Source: Pseudomonas svalbardensis (GTDB taxonomy: Bacteria > Pseudomonadota > Gammaproteobacteria > Pseudomonadales > Pseudomonadaceae). From it: DNA of 64,000 nt. The notes beneath the pieces are model-generated. The model ran no database searches. It was not told the origin of the DNA and saw only the letters and a list, made by a program, of their open reading frames with translations. Positions 34,534 to 43,799 of the stretch are shown here, piece by piece. The position numbers and the translations under genes are program-made. Position 1 is the stretch's first letter; every line of letters begins with the position of its first letter. Location of the stretch: contig NZ_CP125619.1 of the NCBI RefSeq assembly GCF_030053115.1, forward strand, positions 3,669,501 through 3,733,500, in the 5' to 3' direction.

Positions 34534-35751
34534 ATGCAGACCACCTTGAGCGAACAAGCCCGCCAGCTGCCCCGCGCCGAAGAAGCCGAAAGCATCTTGC
34601 GCACCTGCGTGCACTGCGGTTTCTGCAATGCCACCTGCCCGACCTATCAATTGCTGGGCGATGAACTGGACGGACCGCGGGGCCGCATCTACCTGATCAA
34701 GCAGGTTCTGGAAGGCAACGAAGTCACGCAAAAGACCCAACTACACCTGGATCGCTGCCTGTCCTGTCGTAACTGCGAAACCACCTGCCCTTCCGGTGTC
34801 GATTACCACAACTTGCTGGACATCGGCCGGGCGGTGGTCGATGCGGCGGTGCCGCGCCCGCTCGGTCAGCGCTTGTTGCGTGAAGGATTGCGCAGCGTCA
34901 TCCCCAATCCTGCGCTGTTCCAAGGGCTGGTCAGCAGCGGTCAGGTGTTCCGGGCATTGTTGCCCAACACCTTGCAGATAAAGTTGCCTCGCCGCGTCTA
35001 TCCGGCCAAGCCGCGCCCGGTCACTCGCCACGCACGACAGGTGCTGATGCTCGAAGGTTGCGTGCAACCGAGTCTGTCACCCAATACCAACGCGGCCGCC
35101 GCTCGAGTACTGGATCGGCTGGGGATCAGCGTCATCGCGACCCGCGAGGCGGGCTGTTGCGGCGCCGTGGATTATCACCTCGACGCTCAGGCGGCCGGCC
35201 TGGATCGCGCCCGTCGCAACATTGACGCGTGGTGGCCGAGCATTGAAAACGGTGCCGAGGCCATCGTGCAAACCGCCAGCGGTTGCGGTGCCTTCATCAA
35301 AGATTATGGTCACCTGCTCAGCACCGACCCGGCCTATGCCGAGAAGGCGAAAAAGGTCAGTGCGCTGGCCAAGGATCTGGTCGAAGTGCTGCGCGACGAG
35401 CCGCTGGAGAAGCTCGGTATCCACAGCGCCCAGCGCCTGGCCTTTCATTGCCCCTGCACCTTGCAGCACGCGCAGAAACTGGGCGGTGCGGTGGAAGCGA
35501 TTCTGACGAGTCTGGGCTTCAACCTCACGCCTGTTGCCGACAGTCACCTGTGCTGCGGCTCGGCGGGCACCTATTCGCTGACCCAACCCGAACTGTCCCG
35601 GCAACTGCGCGACAACAAGCTCAATGCGCTGGAAAGCGGACATCCCGAAGTCATTGTCACGGCCAATATCGGCTGTCAGTCCCACCTCGACGGTGCGGGC
35701 CGAACCCCTGTCAGGCACTGGATCGAACTGGTCGAAGCCGCCTTGCCATAA
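34534..35751 (+). CDS. glcF: Glycolate oxidase iron-sulfur subunit
   Basis: A 405-residue protein with two 4Fe-4S motifs: 'CVHCGFCNATCP' (C25, C28, C31, C35) and 'CLSCRNCETTCP' (C75, C78, C81, C85). Two CCG domains follow ('GCCGAVDYH', 'LCCGSAGTYS'). It passes electrons from the GlcD/GlcE flavins to the membrane quinone pool. Length and order match GlcF. It is followed after 20 bases by glcG. Confidence 0.93.
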   Translation: MQTTLSEQARQLPRAEEAESILRTCVHCGFCNATCPTYQLLGDELDGPRGRIYLIKQVLEGNEVTQKTQLHLDRCLSCRNCETTCPSGVDYHNLLDIGRAVVDAAVPRPLGQRLLREGLRSVIPNPALFQGLVSSGQVFRALLPNTLQIKLPRRVYPAKPRPVTRHARQVLMLEGCVQPSLSPNTNAAAARVLDRLGISVIATREAGCCGAVDYHLDAQAAGLDRARRNIDAWWPSIENGAEAIVQTASGCGAFIKDYGHLLSTDPAYAEKAKKVSALAKDLVEVLRDEPLEKLGIHSAQRLAFHCPCTLQHAQKLGGAVEAILTSLGFNLTPVADSHLCCGSAGTYSLTQPELSRQLRDNKLNALESGHPEVIVTANIGCQSHLDGAGRTPVRHWIELVEAALP

Positions 35752-35771
35752 CCGAGCACTGGAGAATCCCC

Positions 35772-36173
35772 ATGAAAAACAAAACCGTACTGAGCCAGAC
35801 CGAAGTCAGCCAAATCCTCGCGGCTGCACGCACCGAAGCGCAGAGCAACCAATGGGCCGTGACCATCGTGATTGTCGATGACGGCGGCCACCCCCTGGCC
35901 CTCGAACGCCTCGACGGTTGCGCTCCGATTGGCGCCTACATCGCCACCGAAAAGGCCCGCACTTCGGCCCTGGGTCGGCGCGAATCCAAAGGTTATGAAG
36001 AGATGGTCAATGGCGGGCGCCACGCCTTTTTGTCCGCGCCATTGCTGACGTCCCTTGAGGGCGGCGTACCGATCATCGTCGACGGCCAGGTGATCGGCGC
36101 GGTCGGGGTGTCCGGTGTCAAAGCCGAGCAGGACGCACAAGTGGCCAAAGCCGGCGCGCAATGCCTGAACTGA
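35772..36173 (+). CDS. glcG: GlcG/HbpS-family heme-binding-like protein
   Basis: A 133-residue alpha/beta protein of the GlcG family ('WAVTIVIVDDGGHPLALERL', 'EKARTSALGRRES', 'GGVPIIVDGQVIGAVGVSG'). Members of this fold include HbpS, which binds heme, but the role in glycolate metabolism is not known. GGAGAATCCCC precedes the ATG. A strong terminator follows, so this ends the glc operon. Confidence 0.88.
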   Translation: MKNKTVLSQTEVSQILAAARTEAQSNQWAVTIVIVDDGGHPLALERLDGCAPIGAYIATEKARTSALGRRESKGYEEMVNGGRHAFLSAPLLTSLEGGVPIIVDGQVIGAVGVSGVKAEQDAQVAKAGAQCLN

Positions 36174-36204
36174 GCCGAACTGATTTGAGCTGAGCGCTGA
36201 AATA

Positions 36205-36241
36205 GTCGGGCCGTGTGATAAACGGCCCGACGTTCGTTTTT
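36205..36241. terminator. Terminator shared by glcG and the convergent MFS gene
   Basis: GTCGGGCCGT (36205-36214) pairs perfectly over 10 bp with ACGGCCCGAC (36222-36231), loop GTGATAA, followed by GTTCGTTTTT. It ends glcG transcription and lies just beyond the convergent MFS stop, so it may also serve that gene. Confidence 0.9.
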
Positions 36242-36243
36242 GA

Positions 36244-37773
36244 TCACTGCCCTTCAGCAAGCTTCGTCTTCGGTGTCCGCAGAGCGCGCCAGGCAACAAA
36301 AATCGCCATGAGTGCCAAGCCGAACGTCACCCACGAAACCAGATTAATTCCACCCTCGAATGCACTTCCCGCCTGCGTCATCAGCTCTCGTGCTTGATCT
36401 TGCGACAACTGCACCGCCACATGATTAGCACCCGATAGCGTCTCACTCGCCAGCATCGTCTGCACCTCGTTCAAAAAGCCCGGAAGCTGCAATACACCGC
36501 GATAGTAGGCAGTGACGAGACCACCGAGCACGGTCGTCCCCAAAACCACACCCACTTCATAGGCCGTTTCACTAATGGCCGACGCCGCACCCGCCTTTTC
36601 CGGCGGCGCGGCCGACAAAATCACATCGTTGGATACCGTCGCGATCGCGCCCACGCCAATGTTCAGCAAAGCAAAAGCCACCACCAGAACGATCAGACTG
36701 CTGCCGATGCTGGCGACCAACAAAAACGCCGCCCCAGCAAACGCCATCAGAATCGGTACCAGCACATGCACCTGTACTCGCCTCGCTACAGGCACGACTG
36801 CCATTCCCACTACGATCGCCATGATCTGACCAGGTACTAACGCAAAGCTGGCATTCAACGGTGACATCTGAAGGACGATCTGTAAGAACTGAGTGGTAAA
36901 GAATACAAAGCCGACGAGGAACGCGAGGCTCATCAGATTGATTAGTACGGAACCGCTAAAGGTGCCACTTCGGAACAGACTCAGATCCATCAGCGGCACT
37001 GGCAGACGTAACTGCCGATGCACAAACATCCACCCAGCAACCATGCCGATTACAAATGCTGTCAGCGCCATCCAGTCGAGACCATTACTGGCGCTGTGTT
37101 TAATGCCGTAAACGATGGCACTGAGGGCAACCATCGATTGCAGGATACTTAGCGGATCCAATGGCCCTGAACAGTCTTTCTCGGACTCGGGCAACAACAC
37201 CGGCCCCAATACCAACAACGGCACCAATACGGGTATCGCCAATAGGAAAATCGCCCCCCAGCTGAAAAACTCCAGCAAAACTCCACCAACCAAAGGACCG
37301 AGTGCTGATCCTACCGTCAGCGTTGTTGCCCAGATCGCGACAGCTACTCTGCGCTCCTCTCGATCCAGAAACACCGAGCGTATCAATGCCAAAGTAGAGG
37401 GCATCAACATCGCACCGAAAATCCCCATGCAAGCTCGCCCGGCAATCAGTTGCATGGCGGTATCGGAGTAGGCGGTCAGCACCGACACAATGACAAAACC
37501 CAAAGACCCGGCCAGTAACAACTTTCGATGACCAATTCGATCGCCCAGACTACCCATCGACACCAGTAATCCCGCCAATACCAGCGAATAGGCATCGATC
37601 ATCCATAACTGCTGACTAGCGCTCGGACTCAAGGCCTCGGCAATCTTTGGTAACGCGAATCCAAGCACCGTATTGTCTACGGTCACCAGTAGTACTGGCA
37701 GCATGAGCACGCTTAGGGCTGACCATCGCTTTGATTTTGCTCTGTGTTGCGCTGTCTCACTTATTAACGGCAT
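36244..37773 (-). CDS. MFS multidrug efflux protein, SmvA/QacA (DHA2) type
   Basis: A 509-residue transporter with 14 predicted membrane segments. The family features are 'VDNTVLGFALPKIAEAL' in helix 1, 'GSLGDRIGHRKLLLAG' (motif A) and 'LTVGSALGPLVGGVLLE' (motif C region). SmvA-like proteins export cationic biocides. The gene uses A/T-ending codons (for example many ATT, AAT, ACT) more than its neighbours, which hints at later arrival. No adjacent TetR-type regulator is visible. Confidence 0.85.
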   Translation of the reverse strand: MPLISETAQHRAKSKRWSALSVLMLPVLLVTVDNTVLGFALPKIAEALSPSASQQLWMIDAYSLVLAGLLVSMGSLGDRIGHRKLLLAGSLGFVIVSVLTAYSDTAMQLIAGRACMGIFGAMLMPSTLALIRSVFLDREERRVAVAIWATTLTVGSALGPLVGGVLLEFFSWGAIFLLAIPVLVPLLVLGPVLLPESEKDCSGPLDPLSILQSMVALSAIVYGIKHSASNGLDWMALTAFVIGMVAGWMFVHRQLRLPVPLMDLSLFRSGTFSGSVLINLMSLAFLVGFVFFTTQFLQIVLQMSPLNASFALVPGQIMAIVVGMAVVPVARRVQVHVLVPILMAFAGAAFLLVASIGSSLIVLVVAFALLNIGVGAIATVSNDVILSAAPPEKAGAASAISETAYEVGVVLGTTVLGGLVTAYYRGVLQLPGFLNEVQTMLASETLSGANHVAVQLSQDQARELMTQAGSAFEGGINLVSWVTFGLALMAIFVAWRALRTPKTKLAEGQ

Positions 37774-38182
37774 TAGCCAAGCTCCTTATTACCTCAAAAA
37801 ACATCACGGGACATTTTTCAATGCTTCCGTGAAACGAACCCTGCGCACCTCCATGGCGAGGGTTTAAGAAAGCAACTTTCAACGTAAGAAAAAATTACTT
37901 TTCTCGCGGGAAAGCTGAACACTTCTATAATTTCGTTACATCACAACTCAATCGGCTATTTGTTTCATATTGTTTGATGGCACTGATGGGCTGAACGCCC
38001 TTTTCCGTCTGCCCCCAAAAGCAAGCGCCCTAAACAATCTCTGGCGTTTGCTTGAGTCACCCTCTCCGCGTTTTCACCCAGTCTTCGAGGCCTCTTTTGT
38101 TTGTGAGCGGCTACGCTCGTTAGGTATCGCTCACCCTGTCCAACCGACAGAGCAATCGACCCGCCCAAGAGGAAGCGCACAG
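37774..38182. other. Intergenic region between divergent genes, with hairpin
   Basis: A 409-base gap between the divergent SmvA-like and dienelactone hydrolase genes. It includes an AT-rich stretch (about 37860-37980) suited to promoters, and a 9-bp hairpin with one G-T pair at about 38022-38052 (GCAAGCGCC / GGCGTTTGC). No gene with a ribosome site is visible. Confidence 0.4.
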
Positions 38183-39069
38183 ATGACCCGTCTCACTGCG
38201 AAAGACTTTGCTCCGGAACTGCTCGAACTGTACGACTACTACGCCCACGGCAAGATCAACCGGCGAGAGTTTCTGGATCGAGCGGCGTTGTTCACCTTGG
38301 GCGGCTTGACGGCCAGCGCGCTCCTCGCGGCCCTGAGTCCGAATTATGCACTCGCCGAGCAGGTTGAATTTACCGACCCGGACATCGTTGCCGAATACAT
38401 CACCTATCCCTCCCCCAAGGGCAACGGGCAAGTCCGTGGCTATCTGGTGCGCCCGGCGAAAGCCACCGGCAAGGTGCCGGCGGTGGTGGTTGTGCATGAG
38501 AACCGCGGGCTCAACCCGTACATTGAAGATGTCGCGCGGCGTGTGGCCAAGGCAGGGTTCATCGCCCTCGCCCCTGATGGCCTGACGTCGCTGGGCGGTT
38601 ATCCCGGCAACGACGACAAAGGCCGGGAGCTGCAGGCGACCGTCGACCCTGAAAAGCTCATGAACGATTTTTTCGCCGCCATCGAATGGCTGATGAAGCA
38701 TGACGCGACCACCGGAAAAGTCGGCATCACCGGGTTTTGTTACGGCGGCGGTGTGACCAATGCCGCGGCCGTCGCCTGTCCGGAACTGGGGGCTGCCGTG
38801 TCCTTTTATGGCCGCCAGCCAGAAGCCAAGGGTGTCGCCCGAATCAAGGCGCCGGTGATGCTGCACTACGGCGACTGGATACGCGCATCAACGAAGGCTG
38901 GCCCGCCTATGAGAAGGCACTGAAAGCTGCGGGCAAGACGTATGAAGCCTACATTTACCCCGGCGCCAACCATGGTTTCCATAACGACTCCACGCCTCGA
39001 TACGATGAGGCCGCAGCGAAGCTAGCCTGGGACCGGACGCTCGGATGGTTTCGGCGGTATCTGGCTTAG
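38183..39069 (+). pseudogene. Dienelactone hydrolase family gene with a frameshift
   Basis: The first frame gives '[20 protein letters not shown]', a Tat-like segment '[16 protein letters not shown]', and the hydrolase core '[20 protein letters not shown]' and '[17 protein letters not shown]' with the nucleophile Cys. At about 38871-38876, 'LHYGD-W' changes frame. The expected continuation, '[20 protein letters not shown]', '[16 protein letters not shown]' (with the catalytic His) to 'WFRRYLA', lies in the next frame. Insertion of one A restores the family sequence exactly. Either a recent single-base loss or a sequencing error; the rest is intact, 295 residues if joined. Confidence 0.82.
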
Positions 39070-39175
39070 TGGTGAAGCTGAAGTCTGCTTTGACACTGTT
39101 GCCAGATTCCGCATGAATGGAGGGCTTCGAAAAGCTGACAAGCCAGGTGCTCAAACGCGGCTCAACAGACCTCGT

Positions 39176-39493
39176 TCACGTCTCAATCACATCATCCGCC
39201 CAACTGATAGCCGCGACGACGGTGGGGAAACCGATCGTGCTGGTCAGTGAGATCAGTGTGTGACGGATCTGCTCTGGCGTAGCGCCCGCCTCCAGTGCCC
39301 GTCGGGTATGACTGTGCACCGCGCCCTCAGAACGGATGGCCGCCGCGGCACCGAGCTGGATCAGCTGAACAACGATCTCTTCCAGTGGGCCGGTATGACG
39401 CACCGCCGTACCCAAGGCCTCCACTGCGGCCAGGTAATCCGGGTACTGCTGTTCGAGACGTTGGTAGGTGTTGTGCGCTTTCTTCTTTGTCAT
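39176..39493 (-). CDS. Carboxymuconolactone decarboxylase (AhpD-like) family protein
   Basis: A 105-residue helical protein. 'LEEIVVQLIQLGAAAAIRSE', 'GAVHSHTRRALEAGATPEQI' and 'HTLISLTSTIGFPTVVAAIS' are the CMD/AhpD helices. The usual CxxC is absent: 'GAVHSH' keeps the His but not the Cys pair, so it is unlikely to be a peroxidase partner. The start at 39493 follows GAGGAAACAAAC. It is divergent from the glutamine synthetase-like operon and may be unrelated to it. Confidence 0.8.
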   Translation of the reverse strand: MTKKKAHNTYQRLEQQYPDYLAAVEALGTAVRHTGPLEEIVVQLIQLGAAAAIRSEGAVHSHTRRALEAGATPEQIRHTLISLTSTIGFPTVVAAISWADDVIET

Positions 39494-39705
39494 GTTTGTT
39501 TCCTCGCGTTGGAGGGCGATCAGTTCTCGCCTTTGCGCCCGACTTATCAGGCTGCGATTTCCGAAACTTGCACACTGCAACAGTAGGCTACGCTTACAGC
39601 AGCTTATTGCACACGATGCTCGCGTCTGCAGGTTTTGGTTTGTTCTGGAGAGCGTCTGCAACAGCTATTTCAGACAGGCCCAAACAATTCACGCAGGACT
39701 ACGTG

Positions 39706-41079
39706 ATGACCGAGCCCTTCCTCAGTTTTGATCAACTCAAGCGTGCCGCCGCCTCCGGCGAGATCGATACCGTTCTGGTCTGCATGGTCGACATGCAAGG
39801 CCGACTGGTCGGCAAGCGATTCCAGGTCGAGTTTTTCATCGACAGCGGTCATGAAGAAACCCACTGCTGCAATTACCTGCTGGCCGACGACATCGACATG
39901 GAACCGGTGCCGGGTTACGCCGCGGCCAGCTGGAGCAAAGGCTATGGCGACTTTGTGCTCAAACCCGACATGGCCACGTTGCGACGGGTGCCCTGGCTTG
40001 AGTGCACGGCGCTGGTGCTCTGCGATGTACTCGATCATCACCATCGGCGCGACCTGCCGCACAGCCCGCGGGCGATTCTGAAAAAGCAGGTCGAGCGACT
40101 GCGCGAGCGCGGCTACACCGGCATGTTCGCCTCGGAACTGGAGTTTTATCTGTTCGACGAGAGTTACGAGGCGATCCACGAGCGCAACTACCACAAGCCG
40201 AAAACGGCCGGTCACTACATCGAGGACTACAACATCCTGCAGACCACCCGCGAAGAACCGGTGCTGCGGGCGATTCGCAAGCATCTGCAGGCCTCCGGCA
40301 TTCCCGTGGAAAACTCCAAGGGTGAATGGGGGCCGGGCCAGGAAGAGATCAACATCCGTTATGCCGATGCGCTGACCATGGCCGACCACCACGTCATCAT
40401 CAAGCACGCCTGCAAAGAGATCGCGCAACTGCAGGGCAAGGCGATCACGTTCATGGCCAAGTGGCGTTATGACGCCGCCGGTTCCAGCAGCCACATCCAC
40501 AATTCGCTGTGGGACAAGAACGGTAAAAAGCCGCTGTTCTTCGACGCCAAGGCTGAGTTTGGCATGTCGAAACTGATGCGTTCCTGGGTGGCCGGGCAGC
40601 TTAAATATGCCAACGACATCACCTGTTTTCTCGCGCCCTACATCAATTCGTACAAGCGCTTTCAGGCCGGCACCTTTGCACCGACCCGGGCGGTGTGGAG
40701 CCGGGACAATCGCACCGCAGGTTTCCGTTTGTGCGCAGAAGGCAGCAAAGCCATCCGCATTGAATGTCGCATTGGCGGTGCCGACCTCAACCCATATCTG
40801 GCCTTCGCCGCGTTGATCGCTGCGGGACTGGCCGGTATTGACGAGAAGCTCACCCTCGCGCCGCCCTTTGAGGGCGATGCCTACGTCGACGAGCACTTGC
40901 CTGAAGTCTCGAAGACCTTGCGCGAAGCTTGCGCCGCACTCCAGGGCTCGACCATGTTGCGCGAGGCGTTCGGCGATGAAGTGATCGACCACTACGTGCA
41001 CACCGCCGAATGGGAGCAGAAAGAGTACGACCGGCGGATCACCGACTGGGAACTGCAGCGCGGGTTTGAGCGCTATTGA
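39706..41079 (+). CDS. Glutamine synthetase-like gamma-glutamyl-amine ligase
   Basis: A 457-residue GS-fold enzyme, distinct from the PuuA at 4442. Motifs: 'FASELEFYLFDESYEAIHE' (metal Glu), 'GPGQEEINIRYADALTMADH', 'AGSSSHIHNSLWD' (His loop), 'APTRAVWSRDNRTAGFR' (ATP/Arg loop) and 'RIECRIGGADLNPYL'. Such paralogues attach glutamate to amines rather than to ammonia. It heads an operon with an aldehyde dehydrogenase, an iron alcohol dehydrogenase and an amino acid permease. By comparison with the Ipu isopropylamine system, an amino alcohol could be the substrate. Confidence 0.85.
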   Translation: MTEPFLSFDQLKRAAASGEIDTVLVCMVDMQGRLVGKRFQVEFFIDSGHEETHCCNYLLADDIDMEPVPGYAAASWSKGYGDFVLKPDMATLRRVPWLECTALVLCDVLDHHHRRDLPHSPRAILKKQVERLRERGYTGMFASELEFYLFDESYEAIHERNYHKPKTAGHYIEDYNILQTTREEPVLRAIRKHLQASGIPVENSKGEWGPGQEEINIRYADALTMADHHVIIKHACKEIAQLQGKAITFMAKWRYDAAGSSSHIHNSLWDKNGKKPLFFDAKAEFGMSKLMRSWVAGQLKYANDITCFLAPYINSYKRFQAGTFAPTRAVWSRDNRTAGFRLCAEGSKAIRIECRIGGADLNPYLAFAALIAAGLAGIDEKLTLAPPFEGDAYVDEHLPEVSKTLREACAALQGSTMLREAFGDEVIDHYVHTAEWEQKEYDRRITDWELQRGFERY

Positions 41080-41089
41080 GACTTCCATC

Positions 41090-42481
41090 ATGACTTCAAT
41101 GATTCAACTCATCTCCCCAGTCGATGGCCGGGTCTATGCCGAACGTCGCTACGCCGATGCGGCGCAAATCGACCAGGCTCTGGCGGCGGCCGAAGCAGCC
41201 CAGACGCAATGGAAACGCCGGCCACTGAGCGAACGCGCCGCCTTCTGCAGCGCCGCGGTAGACGCGATGCTGGCCATGAAGGCTGACATCGTGCCGGAAC
41301 TGGCCTGGCAGATGGGCCGCCCGGTGCGCTTTGGTGCTGGTGAACTGCGCGGTTTCGAAGAGCGTGCCCGCCATATGATCGCCATTGCGCCTGAAGCCTT
41401 GGCAGCGCTTGAACCGACACCCGCCGCAGGTTTTCGTCGCTGTATCAAACGCGAGCCGCTGGGTACGGTATTGGTCGTCGCACCCTGGAATTACCCCTAT
41501 CTGACGGCAGTGAATACGATCATCCCGGCGCTGATGGCCGGCAACAGCGTCATCCTCAAACACGCCTCGCAAACGCTGCTGGTTGGCGAACGTTTTGCCG
41601 AAGCGTTGCGCCGCGCCAACTTGCCCGCCGGCCTGTTCCATAACCTGCTGCTCGATCATGGCCAGACCGGCGAGATCATTGGCTCGGGACGCGTGCACCA
41701 GGTGAACTTCACCGGTTCAGTCGATGCTGGCAAGGCCATGGAAACCGCCGCCACCGGACGCTTCCTCGGCGTGGGGTTGGAGCTCGGTGGCAAAGACCCG
41801 GCTTACGTCCGGTCAGACGCCAACCTCGAGCATGCAGTGGAAAACCTGGTGGACGGCAGCTTCTTCAACTCCGGGCAAAGCTGTTGCGCGGTCGAGCGTA
41901 TTTATGTCGATGAAAAAATTTACCCGGTGTTTGTCGAACGCTTCGTCGCCTTGACCCGCCAATACGTGCTGGGCAACCCACTGGACGAAGCCACCACGCT
42001 CGGTCCGTTGGTCACACCGAGTGCCGCTGAATTCGTTCGCGGGCAGATCGCCGATGCACTGACCCAAGGCGCTCGGGCGCTGATCGATCCAAAGGATTTT
42101 CCTGCCGACGCACCGGGCAGCGCCTACCTCGCGCCGCAAGTATTAGTCGACGTCACCCATCAAATGTCGGTGATGCGCGACGAAAGCTTTGGCCCGGTGG
42201 TCGGCATCATGCCGGTGGCCAGCGACGACGAAGCCATCGCCTTGATGAACGACAGTGAGTTCGGGCTCAGCGCCTCCATCTGGACACAAGACCTTGCCGC
42301 CGCAGAACGTCTGGGCAACGAGATCGACACCGGCACCGTGTTCATGAACCGCTGCGATTACCTGGACCCGGCCCTGGCTTGGACCGGGGTGAAGAACAGC
42401 GGGCGCGGCGTCACGCTGTCGCGCCTTGGCTATGACAACCTGACCCGCGCGAAATCCTTCCATTTGCGCCACGAGATCTGA
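41090..42481 (+). CDS. Aldehyde dehydrogenase of the amine operon
   Basis: A 463-residue ALDH. 'VVAPWNYPYLTAVNTIIPAL' and 'VNFTGSVDAGKAMETAATG' form the NAD site, 'LELGGKDPAYV' holds the general-base Glu, and 'NSGQSCCAVERIYVDE' the catalytic Cys. It is slightly shorter than PuuC, with a succinate-semialdehyde-like character. It begins 10 bases after the GS-like gene and ends 3 bases before the alcohol dehydrogenase gene, so the three are one unit. It probably oxidises the aldehyde made by that dehydrogenase. Confidence 0.88.
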   Translation: MTSMIQLISPVDGRVYAERRYADAAQIDQALAAAEAAQTQWKRRPLSERAAFCSAAVDAMLAMKADIVPELAWQMGRPVRFGAGELRGFEERARHMIAIAPEALAALEPTPAAGFRRCIKREPLGTVLVVAPWNYPYLTAVNTIIPALMAGNSVILKHASQTLLVGERFAEALRRANLPAGLFHNLLLDHGQTGEIIGSGRVHQVNFTGSVDAGKAMETAATGRFLGVGLELGGKDPAYVRSDANLEHAVENLVDGSFFNSGQSCCAVERIYVDEKIYPVFVERFVALTRQYVLGNPLDEATTLGPLVTPSAAEFVRGQIADALTQGARALIDPKDFPADAPGSAYLAPQVLVDVTHQMSVMRDESFGPVVGIMPVASDDEAIALMNDSEFGLSASIWTQDLAAAERLGNEIDTGTVFMNRCDYLDPALAWTGVKNSGRGVTLSRLGYDNLTRAKSFHLRHEI

Positions 42482-42484
42482 GCC

Positions 42485-43645
42485 ATGAGCCTGACCGCGA
42501 ACTGGAACTACCCCACAAGCATCCGCTTCGGTGCCGGCCGCATCGCCGAGCTTGCCGAGATCTGCCGCAGCCAAGGGATCCAGCGACCGTTACTGGTCAC
42601 CGACAGTGGCCTGGCGCGAGCCCCGATCACTGCCGCAGCGCTGGACGCCTTGCGCGCTGCCGGTCTTGGCGTCGCGCTGTTTTGCGACCTTAAACCCAAT
42701 CCGGTCGAAGCCAACCTGGCGGGCGGGCTCGACGCCTGGCGCGCCGGCAAACACGATGGCGTGGTCGCCTTCGGCGGTGGCAGTGGCCTGGACATGGGCA
42801 AGCTCATCGCCTTCATGAGCGGCCAAACCCGACCGGTGTGGGATTTCGAAGACATCGGCGACTACTGGACCCGCGCCGACGAAGGCAGCATCGCCCCGAT
42901 CATTGCGGTGCCGACCACGGCGGGTACCGGCTCCGAGGTGGGCCGTGCCGCGGTGATCATCGATGAGCGTACGCACACCAAACGCATCATCTTCCACCCG
43001 AAGATGATGCCGCGCGTGGTCATCAGCGACCCGGCCCTCACCGTCGGCATGCCGGCCAAGGTCACTGCGGGCACCGGCATGGATGCGTTTGCGCATTGTC
43101 TGGAATCGTATTGCGCTCCCGGCTTTCACCCCATGGCCGAAGGGATTGCGGTGGAAGGCATGCGCCTGGTCGCCAATGCCCTGGTGCGAGCCGTACACAC
43201 ACCCTCGGACCTGGAGGCGCGAGCGGAAATGCTCGCGGCGGCCGCGATGGGCGCTACCGCTTTCCAGAAAGGCCTGGGCGGGATGCACGCCCTCTCACAT
43301 CCGGTGGGCGCCCTGTACGACACCCATCACGGCATGACCAATGCCACGTTCATGCCCTATGTCCTGAAATTCAATCGCCCGGCCATCGAGGAACGCATCA
43401 CCCGCCTCGCGGCTTATTTGCGTCTGCCCTCGCCCGGCTTCGACAGTTTTCTGGCCTTCGTCCTCAAGTTGCGCAAGGACATCGGCGTGCCCCATACGCT
43501 GGTTGAGCTGGGGGTGGATGATCGGCAGGCCGACCTGATCGCGGACATGGCGATTGTCGACCCTTGCGCCGGCGGCAACCCGCTGCCATTGACCCGAAAT
43601 GGCGCGGCAGAAATTTTCGAAGCGGCGTACCACGGCCGTCTGTAG
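42485..43645 (+). CDS. Iron-containing alcohol dehydrogenase
   Basis: A 386-residue group III alcohol dehydrogenase. 'VVAFGGGSGLDMGKLIAFM' is the GGGS nucleotide motif, and 'IIAVPTTAGTGSEVGRAAVI' is the second NAD contact. The metal ligands appear as Asp in 'GMDAFAHCLESY' and His residues in 'GMHALSHPVGALYDTHHGMT'. Length is typical. Placed directly after the ALDH gene, it likely oxidises a primary alcohol to the aldehyde for that enzyme. Confidence 0.88.
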   Translation: MSLTANWNYPTSIRFGAGRIAELAEICRSQGIQRPLLVTDSGLARAPITAAALDALRAAGLGVALFCDLKPNPVEANLAGGLDAWRAGKHDGVVAFGGGSGLDMGKLIAFMSGQTRPVWDFEDIGDYWTRADEGSIAPIIAVPTTAGTGSEVGRAAVIIDERTHTKRIIFHPKMMPRVVISDPALTVGMPAKVTAGTGMDAFAHCLESYCAPGFHPMAEGIAVEGMRLVANALVRAVHTPSDLEARAEMLAAAAMGATAFQKGLGGMHALSHPVGALYDTHHGMTNATFMPYVLKFNRPAIEERITRLAAYLRLPSPGFDSFLAFVLKLRKDIGVPHTLVELGVDDRQADLIADMAIVDPCAGGNPLPLTRNGAAEIFEAAYHGRL

Positions 43646-43799
43646 AGCAGTTGTCTGTCCATGGCCAAGGTGCGAACTCGCAGCATGGACGGTGTTTATC
43701 CGTAAGAGACAGGAGCAGTACGACAAGGGGTTGAAGGCCAGCCCATCCGGCACCGTAAAACCCGGATGGATGCGTATCAAAACCTAAGGGGCACACAAC

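Noticed and set aside
36244..37773. The AT-richer efflux gene considered as the edge of a genomic island
   Set aside because: No integrase, tRNA gene or direct repeats are visible nearby, and the flanking operons look native.
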